The notes under the pieces were generated by a model, which was not told the origin of the DNA, ran no database searches, and worked only from the letters and a program-made list of their open reading frames with translations. Below are positions 32,833-42,973 of a stretch of DNA of 64,000 nucleotides, one piece after another. Each line of letters starts with the position of its first letter. The stretch's first letter is position 1. The stretch is from Flavobacteriaceae bacterium bin25 (GTDB lineage: Bacteria > Bacteroidota > Bacteroidia > Flavobacteriales > Flavobacteriaceae). The stretch lies in contig MPMN01000001.1 in the NCBI GenBank assembly GCA_002238525.1, positions 1 to 64,000 on the forward strand, written 5' to 3'. The position numbers and the translations under genes are program-made.

Positions 32833-35823
32833 TTAGAAGTTCAGTTCAAATCCACCACTAATCGTGGAAAAAGAAGGGTATCCATAACCATCATAGAAGT
32901 AATTTGTTTGATCTCCATTTCCTCGGACTGTAACTTCAGGATCTATCCCCGAATAATTGTCAAATTGCAAAATGTTCCTTCCAATAAGGCTTAGCTTAAT
33001 TGAAACTTCGTTTTTTAAAATCCTAAGGTCTGTCAGTACATAACTAAAATTCAATTCGCGTAATTTCAAATAACTAGCGTCTTCGACAAAGTGAGAGGTT
33101 GTAGCATTTATATTATACAAGGCACTATAGTAATCAGTAGATTTTCTCTCATTTAATGGCTTATTGACCTGATCTACATCAGGATGCAATAGCTCTTTGA
33201 ATGTTGTTTGTTTGGTTTGATTATATACATTTCCCCCTTGTTTCCAATCCCAAAGCATGAATGCACTAAAGTTCCTATAGCGAAAAATTGAATTGAAACT
33301 TAGATTAAAATCAGAATTTATATCACCAACTTGAACTTGGGCCTTATTTCCTGTTTCATCAAGCAAAAAAACTGGAATTCCATTTTCATCTACAACATAA
33401 CCCTCGTCATTAATGCGATAATCTGAAGGGTTTTGACTCTCATCAAGCTGATCAAGGCTTGTCAACACCTTGCTTCCAATATATATCCCGTACACTTTAC
33501 CAGCTTGGACAATAAAAGAATTCCTAGGCCCTAATTGCCAGACAGGCCGAAAGAGTTCAGTGACATATTGATTAGTGGATTCAAACAAAAAAGTAGTGTC
33601 TAAATAGAGATCAGGTGTTCGAATCCAATTAAATGATACGGAAAGTTCGTTGGTGAATGATTCAAGTGTCCCAGCATTTCTCCACTGAAAGGGGAAACCA
33701 TCAATTTCAACTGGTATGTCAACCGGGAGAACTTGACCTTCGGTCTTTTTTTCTGAGTAATTGTATTCCAGTGAGATGAAATTCCCCAATTGTATGTTTG
33801 ATCCAAATTCAATTTCGGTAGAGAAGAAAGGACCTAGCCTGGTATTACCAATAGTATTTTTCTCTGCTGAACCTTCTGATACAGTAAAAGTCTCAAATTG
33901 TGCGGCAAACGGCGGTAATAATCCGGCAGTGCCAACAGATCCTCGAATTTTCCACTCCTCAACATATGGAATAGTAAATTCTTCCGATAAACGCCAAGCA
34001 CCCGATATTCTATAGAAAGTTTTTTTTCTTACTTCAGGACCAAATAATGAATTACCATCCCTTCTGATTAGAAAACTCGTAAGATATCGGTCTTTAATAT
34101 CTAAATCAATGATTCCAGCAAAACTCTTTTCAACAAAGTCGGCAGTGTCAGAGCCGATTATTTCAGAGTCCGAGGTCACATTATTTAAGTTGTTTAAACC
34201 TGTAATTCCAATTTTTGTACCTCCAGCAAAAACTTCATGCTCGTTTCGATCATCGTAGAGATAAAATAATTTGGCCTTTATATTAAAATAAGGAGTGATA
34301 TCCTTATCCAAAGAAGCAGTAAGCTGTAAATTATCTTTCCTTGATTTAGACCTTTCTTTGGTTATATATCCACCATCATATATGGGAATCCGAGAGTTTA
34401 ACCACCCTTTATCTACAAAAAAATCTGTTTCTGTTGTGAAATAGTCAAAGGAGTATGCACCCTCCACGGTCAGATAATTCGTAGCAAAAAAAATTAATTT
34501 ATAGTTTCCTATAACTCTCTGTCTTGCTATTTGTGTGAATTCATTGGCTAAAGTGTACAAGGGATTAGTTTCCGATCCCGGCCACCCTGTTTCTTGTTGA
34601 GCATTCCAGTTGAAAGATGATCTATCTTCTTCATTAGGTGCAGATAAATCTGCATGGGGAGGAGTTAATAGAATTGTAAAAAAAGGACTAGATGCACCTA
34701 GGTCAGGCTCCACTTGGTTGATACTGCTGAGATTTGTTGAGGTTGATAATTTTAAACGATCGGAAATCTTCATATCGTGATTAAGCCGAACGGTTTGACG
34801 TTCAAAGCCAAAATGATCAAAATTGAGAATGCCATCTTGGGATAAATTCGAAATGGATAGATTGGTAGTTGTTGTTTGGGTCCTATTTAAAATTTGAAGC
34901 GATTGATTGTGCATACTATTCGCCGAGTAAAAAAGCGAAAGATTATCATAATAAACAGGAAACGGGTTGTCTGCAATCCGATCATCCTCAAGAACATATC
35001 CTCCATCACTTCCCCGAACATAATTCCCCGAATCATCCAGCTGATAATTATGAGATTGAGTAATTGAGGGTTGTCTTGATTTTGGAATAAAATTGAAGCC
35101 AATTTCTGTCCTAAGTCTAATCTGGCTCCCATATTTACGACTTCCTCTCTTGGTGAAAATCTGAACCACTCCATTTGCAGCTCTAGATCCGTAAAGCGAT
35201 GCAGCAGCAGAGCCCTTGAGAATTTCCATGTTTTCAATATCATCTGAGTTAATATCTGCAAGCTGACCGTCTAAAATAGTTCCGTCCAGAATGATTAGGG
35301 GATCTTGAATTCCTAGTAAGGAACTAGAACCACGAATACGAATACTCGGAGCAACACCTGGCAATCCGGTACCCTGAATGACTCGAACACCCGCTACTTT
35401 GCCCCTTAATGAACTAACGGGATCTACCCCGGGTACTTGTTGCAAGGTGGTTTCATTAACCTTGCCCACGGAGAATGATACCTTCCTTAAATCGGTTTTT
35501 CCCGCAACTCCAGTTAATACAATTTCTTTTAACTCCGTACCCGTAAGTAATTTAATAATATAGTTTTCATCATCACCAATTGTTATAATTTGGGTTTGAA
35601 AACCGAGATAACTAATAACTAAAACATCACCTTCCTTAGCATCAATGTAGAAATCCCCCTCAATATCAGTAGACACACCATAGTTTGTATCTTGGATGAT
35701 AATTGTAGCTCCAGGTAAAGGAGCATTTTCTTCATCTACTACTGTTCCTTTAATAACTCTCTTCTGCGCAAAAGCTGATATTGAAAAAATGAGGAGCAAG
35801 GACAAATAGGTGTGTTTGGACAT
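32833..35823 (-). CDS. SusC/RagA-family TonB-linked outer-membrane transporter
   Basis: About 996 residues from the ATG at 35823, which gives a clean signal peptide (MSKHTYLSLLLIFSISAFAQ); an ATG six codons upstream is less likely. A carboxypeptidase D-like domain (GTVVDEENAPLPGATIII) is followed by the TonB plug with LRGKVAGVRVIQGTGLPG, IRIRGSSSLLG, DPLIILDGT and ILKGSAAASLYGSRAANG, then the 22-strand barrel. This is the standard SusC layout. It imports a glycan or peptide captured by its SusD partner, with energy from TonB-ExbBD. A -7-like TATATTTG lies at 35933-35940 on the minus strand. Confidence 0.94.
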   Translation of the reverse strand: MSKHTYLSLLLIFSISAFAQKRVIKGTVVDEENAPLPGATIIIQDTNYGVSTDIEGDFYIDAKEGDVLVISYLGFQTQIITIGDDENYIIKLLTGTELKEIVLTGVAGKTDLRKVSFSVGKVNETTLQQVPGVDPVSSLRGKVAGVRVIQGTGLPGVAPSIRIRGSSSLLGIQDPLIILDGTILDGQLADINSDDIENMEILKGSAAASLYGSRAANGVVQIFTKRGSRKYGSQIRLRTEIGFNFIPKSRQPSITQSHNYQLDDSGNYVRGSDGGYVLEDDRIADNPFPVYYDNLSLFYSANSMHNQSLQILNRTQTTTTNLSISNLSQDGILNFDHFGFERQTVRLNHDMKISDRLKLSTSTNLSSINQVEPDLGASSPFFTILLTPPHADLSAPNEEDRSSFNWNAQQETGWPGSETNPLYTLANEFTQIARQRVIGNYKLIFFATNYLTVEGAYSFDYFTTETDFFVDKGWLNSRIPIYDGGYITKERSKSRKDNLQLTASLDKDITPYFNIKAKLFYLYDDRNEHEVFAGGTKIGITGLNNLNNVTSDSEIIGSDTADFVEKSFAGIIDLDIKDRYLTSFLIRRDGNSLFGPEVRKKTFYRISGAWRLSEEFTIPYVEEWKIRGSVGTAGLLPPFAAQFETFTVSEGSAEKNTIGNTRLGPFFSTEIEFGSNIQLGNFISLEYNYSEKKTEGQVLPVDIPVEIDGFPFQWRNAGTLESFTNELSVSFNWIRTPDLYLDTTFLFESTNQYVTELFRPVWQLGPRNSFIVQAGKVYGIYIGSKVLTSLDQLDESQNPSDYRINDEGYVVDENGIPVFLLDETGNKAQVQVGDINSDFNLSFNSIFRYRNFSAFMLWDWKQGGNVYNQTKQTTFKELLHPDVDQVNKPLNERKSTDYYSALYNINATTSHFVEDASYLKLRELNFSYVLTDLRILKNEVSIKLSLIGRNILQFDNYSGIDPEVTVRGNGDQTNYFYDGYGYPSFSTISGGFELNF

Positions 35824-35980
35824 TGTCCAATAGATTTTCAAAGTTGGGGTAAAGTTAATGCCCGAATCATCAACAAACGACCGAGAACATCAAGTAAGGC
35901 TTTCCGTCCAAGCACAATGATTAGTTTTTTGTCAAATATAACTTTCCCATTAGATACGGAATATCTCCTCTATAACAAAG

Positions 35981-36005
35981 AAAAGAGGGTTAAACACCCT
36001 CTTTT
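35981..36005. terminator. Hairpin terminator after the lone TonB receptor
   Basis: AAAAGAGGG (35981-35989) pairs with CCCTCTTTT (35997-36005) around a 7-base loop, with T-rich sequence after it on the minus strand. It separates the TonB receptor gene from the SusC/SusD pair. Confidence 0.85.
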
Positions 36006-36122
36006 CCAATAATTAGATAATATAATTCTACTTTTTCCTCTAAAAAACTTAAAACATGAGTTACCTAACCCAAACCTGAAGATATACAATTGAGGAGTTG
36101 TATCTTAAGAGTAAAGGTACAC

Positions 36123-39032
36123 TTAGAAAATATCAATGAGAACTCTTAGGACATAGGAGCGTCCATTATAATCCCATGGTGTACTTTCAGGGCGGATATT
36201 TCCTTGACTCCCGGTTTCATCAGGATGTGCGTCTGGAATAGTGTTAAACAAGTTATCCACACCGAATGCTAACCGGTATCGGTCGCGCAAACGAACACCA
36301 ATTTCAGCATCTGCAATTGTGGCTGAATCAAACTTATCAAATATATTCATTGGGCATGAATTACTATTGTTGCGACATGCAGACCAACTACTAAAATAAT
36401 TGAGTCGAATCATCCCATTAACTGCTCCACGTGTATGACGTGCCATAGCGACAATACGATTTTTCGGATTAAGATCCTCTATTTCACGCTGTCGCCTAGG
36501 GGTTAGAAGTTTGATTTCAAAAGGTTCAGATAATGTTTGATCAAGGAACGTATTGATATTTCTAGGTTCGGAAAAATTTACCAATGTAGTATTGGTCCAG
36601 TTCCAAGCCAGCGAGGCTTGTGTTCTATGACCAGCTGCACTTCTAGAATCATAAGCCAAGAGAAGATCAATTCCTTGGGTATGAGTATCAAAATCGTTGG
36701 AAAAGAATTTTACTTCTTTTATATTTTCTACACCACCCAAGAGATTCTTTTCATTCATGATTTTTTCAATTTCAGGTGTTATTGTAATATTACCTGTAAG
36801 TGAAATTCTATCATCCAAGGAGATGTCAAAGTAATCCAGTGTCAGAGTTAAATCCGATGAAAGGTCTACAATTGTACCCAACGTGAAGCTCAGGGCTGTT
36901 TCCTCAGTTAGTTCTTCTCCACCAAATGATGCAGATATTGGATGGGTTGGCGGAAGCTGTCCAGTGTCCACTAATTGATCGCCATCAGCTGAAAGTGCTG
37001 TTTGTAACGCCCAGAGATTTGCCTGACCAGGAGTAGGGGCTCTAAAACCGGTTGAGGCAGTTCCACGAAGGCGAAATCCATCGGTAATCCGGTATAGTGT
37101 AGCAACTTTCCAGGTCAATGTAGATCCAAAATCATTATAATAGTTCTCATATCGGGCTGCAGCACCTAATGTCCATTTATCGGTTACATCAGTCTCTAAA
37201 TCAAGATATAGTGAAAAATTTGGACGATCCCAAGAGTCGGCAAAGTCTGGGTTAAGACCCTGGTAACCATTTGATCCGACACTAAATCCTTGAGGACCAT
37301 AATTCCCAACTCTATAGGAATCCAGATCTCCAGCTACCGTGGTAAATTTTTCTGTATGCCACTCTACTCCAAAGGCGATATTCAAGGGATTTGCAAAGGC
37401 ACGGACATCAATAGGGTAATTACCTGAAGCAGAAACAGTCAATTCCTCCTGCTCATAGCCACGTGGCTTAAAGGATGTTGGAGTGTCAGGCCCCAATGAT
37501 GCATTGACAGTATTGTAGATAAAATAGTCTATATCACTATTCCCATAGGCAAAGCTCAAGTCCCATCGGAACCCATCATCTGGACCTCCTCTAAGCCCAA
37601 AAGTACCACTTAAATCTTTTATATCTGCACCAAAGCGTGGAGTGAAACCACCAGGGAATAGCTCGTTAAATAAAAAGCACTTTCCTTTATTTTGAGTTAT
37701 AAAAGCCATAACCTCAGAAAAACTAGCCTCAAGACTTGGAACGATGGCACCACAGTCTGTATCATCGCTCTGATCCAAATCCGCAACTGCCCTAGCATCA
37801 TCACCAACTCTAAATACTCCAGCCCTGGCACTTCCTGTACCAGGCGCACGGAAATAAAATCCTCCTTCAGATTTTCTTGTACCATACCCCCCGAAGGCAT
37901 AAAGATGTGTGTTTGCACCTAGGTCAATTCCTGCATTCAAAAAGCTAATCAACGAATTACTCACGTCGGGGCTACCCCATATTTGGGCAGGGTTGTTGAG
38001 AGGATATCCCCTACTAATCAATGTTCTCTCATCCCTGCGTAAACCACTTCTAATTGTGGGATTCGCATCTCGATATTCAAGACTTAAATTAACAAATCCG
38101 TTCTCTGTCAAAGGAAATCCTGCATTTACAGCAGCTAGAACATTCCGGCCAACTCCTGATACATCATGCTCTACCAATTTTCCATTGGATTCTGTTACAC
38201 CTCTCAAAATTGCATCATTCCCACCATCGTATTGCCCACCTTGGAGACGAATTTGTATCCCTGAGGTATTATCTCGAAGTTGCATATTAAAAACACCTGC
38301 CACGGCATCTGCACCATATTGTGCTGCAGCACCATCACGAAGTACTTCAATTTGTTTCAATGCTATGCTAGGAATCATGTTGAGATCAGCACCCTGTGAT
38401 CCCGTATTTAGTGAACTTCCAAGTAAGGCCATAGAAGCAGAACGATGACGTCTTTTGCCATTGACAAGCACCACGACATTATCCGGAGACAGTCCTCGAA
38501 GCGTTATTGGTCTAACCAAGGTGGCCTCATCGTCAATTCCATGACGTTGAACATTGAATGAGGGAATTTGGGTTCTCAATATCTCGTCAACATCCGTACT
38601 TGTTTGCGAAACGAGATCAGCCGGGCCAAATACATCCACTGGAACAGCAGAATCCCTAACAAGGCGAGGTAATCTTCGGGAACCAATAACCACAACATCT
38701 TCTAGTTGGGTAATATCTTGAGCCAAATTGATATTAAAAGTGGTTACCCCCTCAGAGAGGACAACCTCTTGTGAATTATAGCCAACAAAACGAAATTCTA
38801 TTTTATTGCCCAAATCATCTACTGAAAGGGTATAATTACCATCAAAATCAGTAGTGGTTCCAGTTGATGTGCCTTGTACAAACACCTGGACACCCGGAAT
38901 TGGTACGCCAGTATCAGCATCAACAACGGTACCAGAGATTACAGTAGGCTGTTGTGATGCATTTTGAACCTGACCGAATGAAAAATAAACCGAAAATAAA
39001 CCGGTCAAAAGTAGGAGATGAAAATTTCTCAT
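36123..39032 (-). CDS. TonB-dependent receptor with carboxypeptidase-like domain, no SusD partner
   Basis: 969 residues. A signal peptide (ends near YFSFGQ) is followed by a carboxypeptidase D-like domain (SGTVVDADTGVPIPGVQVFV), the TonB box region and a plug (VVVIGSRRLPRLVRDSAVPV, TLRGLSPDNVVVLVNGKRRH, EVLRDGAAAQYGADAVAG). The barrel ends in GRSYVLRVLIDIF. It resembles siderophore/cobalamin-type receptors fused to the Bacteroidota N-terminal domain rather than SusC. No SusD follows. Ligand unknown. Its upstream region carries a run of nine G (on its own strand) within the promoter, suggesting on/off or graded switching. It has its own terminator. Confidence 0.92.
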   Translation of the reverse strand: MRNFHLLLLTGLFSVYFSFGQVQNASQQPTVISGTVVDADTGVPIPGVQVFVQGTSTGTTTDFDGNYTLSVDDLGNKIEFRFVGYNSQEVVLSEGVTTFNINLAQDITQLEDVVVIGSRRLPRLVRDSAVPVDVFGPADLVSQTSTDVDEILRTQIPSFNVQRHGIDDEATLVRPITLRGLSPDNVVVLVNGKRRHRSASMALLGSSLNTGSQGADLNMIPSIALKQIEVLRDGAAAQYGADAVAGVFNMQLRDNTSGIQIRLQGGQYDGGNDAILRGVTESNGKLVEHDVSGVGRNVLAAVNAGFPLTENGFVNLSLEYRDANPTIRSGLRRDERTLISRGYPLNNPAQIWGSPDVSNSLISFLNAGIDLGANTHLYAFGGYGTRKSEGGFYFRAPGTGSARAGVFRVGDDARAVADLDQSDDTDCGAIVPSLEASFSEVMAFITQNKGKCFLFNELFPGGFTPRFGADIKDLSGTFGLRGGPDDGFRWDLSFAYGNSDIDYFIYNTVNASLGPDTPTSFKPRGYEQEELTVSASGNYPIDVRAFANPLNIAFGVEWHTEKFTTVAGDLDSYRVGNYGPQGFSVGSNGYQGLNPDFADSWDRPNFSLYLDLETDVTDKWTLGAAARYENYYNDFGSTLTWKVATLYRITDGFRLRGTASTGFRAPTPGQANLWALQTALSADGDQLVDTGQLPPTHPISASFGGEELTEETALSFTLGTIVDLSSDLTLTLDYFDISLDDRISLTGNITITPEIEKIMNEKNLLGGVENIKEVKFFSNDFDTHTQGIDLLLAYDSRSAAGHRTQASLAWNWTNTTLVNFSEPRNINTFLDQTLSEPFEIKLLTPRRQREIEDLNPKNRIVAMARHTRGAVNGMIRLNYFSSWSACRNNSNSCPMNIFDKFDSATIADAEIGVRLRDRYRLAFGVDNLFNTIPDAHPDETGSQGNIRPESTPWDYNGRSYVLRVLIDIF

Positions 39033-39065
39033 GAGTTGAAAATTTAAGCTGCAAATTTAAGGGCA

Positions 39066-39126
39066 CAAAGGTAAACTACCCCCCCCCTTTTTACCAAATT
39101 TACAAAAAAAACTTATTTCCTATCAA
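39066..39126 (-). promoter_or_regulatory. TonB receptor promoter containing a G9 tract
   Basis: On the minus strand TTG (39095-39097), 21 bases and TACCTTTG (39066-39073) fit the Bacteroidota consensus. Nine G residues (39079-39087) fill part of the spacer. An alternative upstream promoter is TTG (39124-39126), 21 bases, TAAATTTG (39095-39102); then the G run would lie around its start point. In both readings the homopolymer is in a place where a length change would alter transcription. Confidence 0.55.
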
Positions 39127-39250
39127 ACAAAAACACTCAAAATGGAGAGAAAATAACAAATTTCCTCAAAAATGTGACTTATTTCTATTCAAAGGGTAGT
39201 GAAGAGAAATAATAATCATGAATATTACTCTAGGCCGCCTGAGCTATAAT

Positions 39251-40603
39251 CTATTCCTTTAACTTAATTACAATGAGGTTGTCAATTGCGTTTAATTCTA
39301 AACCAGATACATCAATAGATAATCCAGATTCATTTTTTTTGTAAGGAAGTTCTTGATTGTCATCGAAAAAAGATACAGATGATATCTCAACAGGAAAGTG
39401 TTCAATCTGTAGGAGTTGTGTCTCCGGATTCAAAAGGTGTACATATATCGTGCTGTCTTTTCTTGTTGTTACAAATTGATCGTTAGGTTGGGTTGGACCT
39501 TTTCTTGTACCATAAATTGATTCACCATAAGTAGCCAACCACTCACCAATTTCTTCGATGGATTTCACATGCCTTTCTTGAATTTCACCATTAGGCATCG
39601 GACCTACATTGAGGAGCATATTGCTTCCATATCCAGCAGATTTTACCAATAAATGTATGAGTTCCTTTTTTGATTTATGCTTTCTATCCTGTAGATTGAA
39701 TCCCCACGAACCATTGATTGTTTCACATACTTCTAAAGGTAAATCCCCAATATCGTCTGGAGAAGTCCCCCAACCTGTGGTGTTGGAGCCAGGTAAATCT
39801 TTCTCAAACATCTGAAAATCTTCGCCATCAATGGGCGCAAGATGATGATTGTTCCCAATTAATGCATGTGGTTGAAGTTCATGAATCATAGGGTATATCT
39901 CATCGTAGTGCCAGTCAACATTCAAATCGCCATAGTTTTTGCCATCCCAATCAACCTGATCCCAATGTCCATCAAACCAAATTCCACCAATAGGGCCGTA
40001 ATTGGTTAACAATTCCCTTAATTGGGTTTTCATGAATGCAATATAATCTTCCCATTTTCCTTCACCTCGACCTGGAATGCCATTGCCTATTCTGCCTCTT
40101 GGATAATAATCATCTCTTTTCCAGTCCAATAGGGAGTAGTAGAAAAAGAGTTTGATGCCTTGTTTGTGACATTCTTCTGCCAGCATCTTTAATATATCTT
40201 TCCCATAAGGTGATGCATCAACAATATTGTAATCTGATGCTTTAGTGTCAAACATGGAGAATCCATCATGGTGACGACTTGTGATGGTGATGTACTTCAT
40301 CCCTCCATCTTTTACCATCTGAACCCACTTTTGTGGATCGAAATTAATGGGATTGAAAAAAGTTGGCAACTTAGCATATTCTTCAACAGAGATATTTTGG
40401 TTATGCATCACCCACTCTCCATCACCTAGTATACTGTAGACACCCCAGTGAACAAAAAGACCGTATTTGTTGTCTTGAAACCACTCCCGGGCTTTTAGAT
40501 TTTCTTCACTAGGTTGGTATTGTTGTGCTGATAGTGTAAAAATTCCAAATAGGAATAACACGTAAACAATAAGGTATTTTTGATAGCATAGTTTTCTCAT
40601 CAT
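39251..40603 (-). CDS. Alpha-L-fucosidase (GH29)
   Basis: About 450 residues from the ATG at 40603, chosen because it gives a proper signal peptide (MMRKLCYQKYLIVYVLFLFG, ending near LSAQQ); an ATG 24 codons upstream would place extra residues before it. Signatures include KYGLFVHWGVYSILGDGEW, ITSRHHDGFSMFDTKASDYN, and GGIWFDGHWDQ with the nucleophile Asp (FDG), then LLNVGPMPNGEI. It would remove terminal fucose from glycans in the periplasm or outside. It lies after the TerB-ATPase-helicase operon on the same strand, 73 bases from it, but has its own -7 element. No SusC/SusD pair is adjacent. Confidence 0.93.
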   Translation of the reverse strand: MMRKLCYQKYLIVYVLFLFGIFTLSAQQYQPSEENLKAREWFQDNKYGLFVHWGVYSILGDGEWVMHNQNISVEEYAKLPTFFNPINFDPQKWVQMVKDGGMKYITITSRHHDGFSMFDTKASDYNIVDASPYGKDILKMLAEECHKQGIKLFFYYSLLDWKRDDYYPRGRIGNGIPGRGEGKWEDYIAFMKTQLRELLTNYGPIGGIWFDGHWDQVDWDGKNYGDLNVDWHYDEIYPMIHELQPHALIGNNHHLAPIDGEDFQMFEKDLPGSNTTGWGTSPDDIGDLPLEVCETINGSWGFNLQDRKHKSKKELIHLLVKSAGYGSNMLLNVGPMPNGEIQERHVKSIEEIGEWLATYGESIYGTRKGPTQPNDQFVTTRKDSTIYVHLLNPETQLLQIEHFPVEISSVSFFDDNQELPYKKNESGLSIDVSGLELNAIDNLIVIKLKE

Positions 40604-40628
40604 AATGATTTTAATTTCACACAAAAGC

Positions 40629-40636
40629 CAAATATA
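40629..40636 (-). promoter_or_regulatory. Possible -7 element of the fucosidase gene
   Basis: TATATTTG on the minus strand, about 25 bases before the preferred start at 40603. No TTG at the expected distance. If real, it separates fucosidase expression from the operon upstream. Confidence 0.35.
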
Positions 40637-40676
40637 GAGGTAATTTAATAAACTTCTTGACGACTTTGAGGCCAAT

Positions 40677-42971
40677 TTAAGTAATTCCTAAAATTTTATC
40701 AATACATTTTTTTAGTCCCTTAGAATCGAAGGCACGAGAGCCATGAGATAGAAAGAGTAATGAAGCAGGCAAAAGTTTATCGTATTTCTCTTTTTCCAGA
40801 TGTTTTCTATTTTGGATGCTGGCTAAATTCGTTTCATTAGGTATGCCGGTATTGGATAAAACATACAATAAATAAGACCTCAAATCTGCTCTTGTGGTGT
40901 TTGATACTTCCAGAGCAAAATCTGAAATTCTCGAAGCATTGAATCCTTCTTTTCTTAGCAGAATAACTAAAGTATCGGTGATTTTGGTGCCCGCCCATGT
41001 AAAGACAACACAATTTTCACCATTTTGGATAATTCGCTCATCATTCAATTTAAGCCTCCGAAAATGCTTTACGCCTATTTTAAAAAGATCCATGGTCTTC
41101 TCCGAGATTCTAAATATAAAATTTGGGTTGGTTATTTTAGGTAGTTCCCCCAAACGGTATATTTCATACATTTCTTGAGCAACTCTTTGGTGCAGAAGCA
41201 TTCCGTCTCCCAAAAATTGTGGTGGTTTCCCGCCTTTGAGGGGCTTTACCAGGATCGATCTCTTTTCTTCATCAATAGAGATGATTTTCCAATATTTTCC
41301 AGCAAAGATGATATTCTGCTCTTCCATTATTGTAAAACCTATGGGAATTGTTCCCAGTTGTCTTTTGTCCGATATGATTCGATACTCAATAGGTGTTGAA
41401 AACACGGAATAGAAATTGAAATGCCCCACAACAGCATTACCCTGAATACCCAGAACTAGTTCATTGGATTCTAGTTGCTGAATATATTTCTTTCGGCCTA
41501 GATGGACAAGCAGTTCCTTAAAATGGTCTATTTCTATTTTCTTAAATGGACCATTAATGCAGAGAAGGTAATAGAGTTGTTGTATGCGAATACTACCCCA
41601 TTGAGCAAGAACAGCTAAAATTTGATGAACAAAGGTGGAAAAATGTTTGTTTGAACTATCAGGTGGCTCAATCCATCCATCACAAGAAATCAACTTGATT
41701 AAAGCAAGGGATTGGATGATATTTGGACATAGAAGGTCTACTATATTAGTGTTGTCGGCTGTGTAGGGTTTTTCTTGAATCAGCATTTTTAATACCGGAC
41801 CCTTCTCTCTTCGTCCTGAACGTCCATATCTCTGTCTCAAGCTGGAAACCCTATTCGGAGGAGACAAAACTTGATACACAGTATCTACCTTACCAATATC
41901 AACTCCAAGTTCTAAAGTTGTTGTACACACAGCCGTAGTGGGAGGACCGCTAGAATTTTGAAGACGCTTTTCTAGATCTACACGAAGTTCAGTCGATAGT
42001 GATCCATGGTGGGGGAAAAACTCATTGGGGACTGAAAGCCTCTCACAATAATCTTTTAGTTTGGCAGAAATTTCCTCAACTCTACCTTTGGTATTTGGAA
42101 AAATTAAATTGGCACTTCCCCTACATTCAATAAATAACTCATTTGTCAAAGGATATGAATCCTCAGGGCTATCTTCATATTCTACATAACCATTCAATGT
42201 GATATAAGTCACCTTATCAGTCCGCTCCCCTTCAATAATTATGTATGGAAAATTGCCTTTTGGCCGTAATATAGTCGAAATTAAGTCCTTATCCTCACCG
42301 AAGGTGGCACTTAGTGCAATCCGTGGCACGGGTTGGCTCACCCTATTAACTAAATGTTCGAGACGTTCCAAGAGGGAGAGCAAATGATAACCCCGCTCGG
42401 TGCCTATAAAAGCATGAAACTCATCAATGCATAGATACTTTAAGGAAGACATTGATTGTTTCACCAATCTAGATTTATTGATCAATAACGATTCTAAAGA
42501 TTCTGGCGTAACCAACAATATTCCTTGAGGATTATTGATGGACTTCATTTTTATTGATGGACTTATATCTCCATGCCAGGGGGTAACGGAGATATTCAAT
42601 AGAGCCCCTAAATCTTCTAGTCTACGAAATTGATCATTGATAAGTGCTTTCAGAGGACTGATGTACAAAATACTATACCCCTTAGATTGTTCTGCCACTG
42701 CTGTACAAGCAGGAAGAAAAAAAGCTTCGGTTTTTCCTCCTGAGGTGGGAGCACTGATAATTACATCTGTATCCCCTTTTAATATCGGGGTGATGGCCTT
42801 GCGCTGAATAGAACGTAACCCATCCCAGCCCTGGTTGTTTATCCATTGTATTATTCGGGCGTCAAGCCTAATTATATCCTTTTGACTAACAGAAATAGTC
42901 TGGTTTATGTGTTGAAGAACCTGAGAGCTTAACTTCTTGATTTTTGGGCCCTCACTATTGAGGTGATCCAC
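40677..42971 (-). CDS. Lhr/BrxHI-like superfamily II helicase
   Basis: 764 residues with a full set of SF2 motifs: I ISAPTSGGKTEA (residues about 70-81), Ia YISPLKALINDQ, Ib VTPESLE, II CIDEFHAF (DEFH box), III ALSATF, V TLELGVDIG and VI RQRYGRSGRR. The N-terminal Q-type segment and DEFH box point to the Lhr group, but the protein is about half the length of full Lhr, close in layout to the BrxHI helicases of some BREX loci. The last gene of a three-gene operon, it starts two bases after the ATPase stop. It probably translocates on DNA or opens duplexes; no nuclease domain is seen. Confidence 0.85.
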   Translation of the reverse strand: MDHLNSEGPKIKKLSSQVLQHINQTISVSQKDIIRLDARIIQWINNQGWDGLRSIQRKAITPILKGDTDVIISAPTSGGKTEAFFLPACTAVAEQSKGYSILYISPLKALINDQFRRLEDLGALLNISVTPWHGDISPSIKMKSINNPQGILLVTPESLESLLINKSRLVKQSMSSLKYLCIDEFHAFIGTERGYHLLSLLERLEHLVNRVSQPVPRIALSATFGEDKDLISTILRPKGNFPYIIIEGERTDKVTYITLNGYVEYEDSPEDSYPLTNELFIECRGSANLIFPNTKGRVEEISAKLKDYCERLSVPNEFFPHHGSLSTELRVDLEKRLQNSSGPPTTAVCTTTLELGVDIGKVDTVYQVLSPPNRVSSLRQRYGRSGRREKGPVLKMLIQEKPYTADNTNIVDLLCPNIIQSLALIKLISCDGWIEPPDSSNKHFSTFVHQILAVLAQWGSIRIQQLYYLLCINGPFKKIEIDHFKELLVHLGRKKYIQQLESNELVLGIQGNAVVGHFNFYSVFSTPIEYRIISDKRQLGTIPIGFTIMEEQNIIFAGKYWKIISIDEEKRSILVKPLKGGKPPQFLGDGMLLHQRVAQEMYEIYRLGELPKITNPNFIFRISEKTMDLFKIGVKHFRRLKLNDERIIQNGENCVVFTWAGTKITDTLVILLRKEGFNASRISDFALEVSNTTRADLRSYLLYVLSNTGIPNETNLASIQNRKHLEKEKYDKLLPASLLFLSHGSRAFDSKGLKKCIDKILGIT

Positions 42972-42973
42972 AT

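Noticed and set aside
37909-38448. 179-codon plus-strand frame
   Set aside because: Lies fully antisense to the plug and barrel of a clear TonB receptor; no motif of its own.
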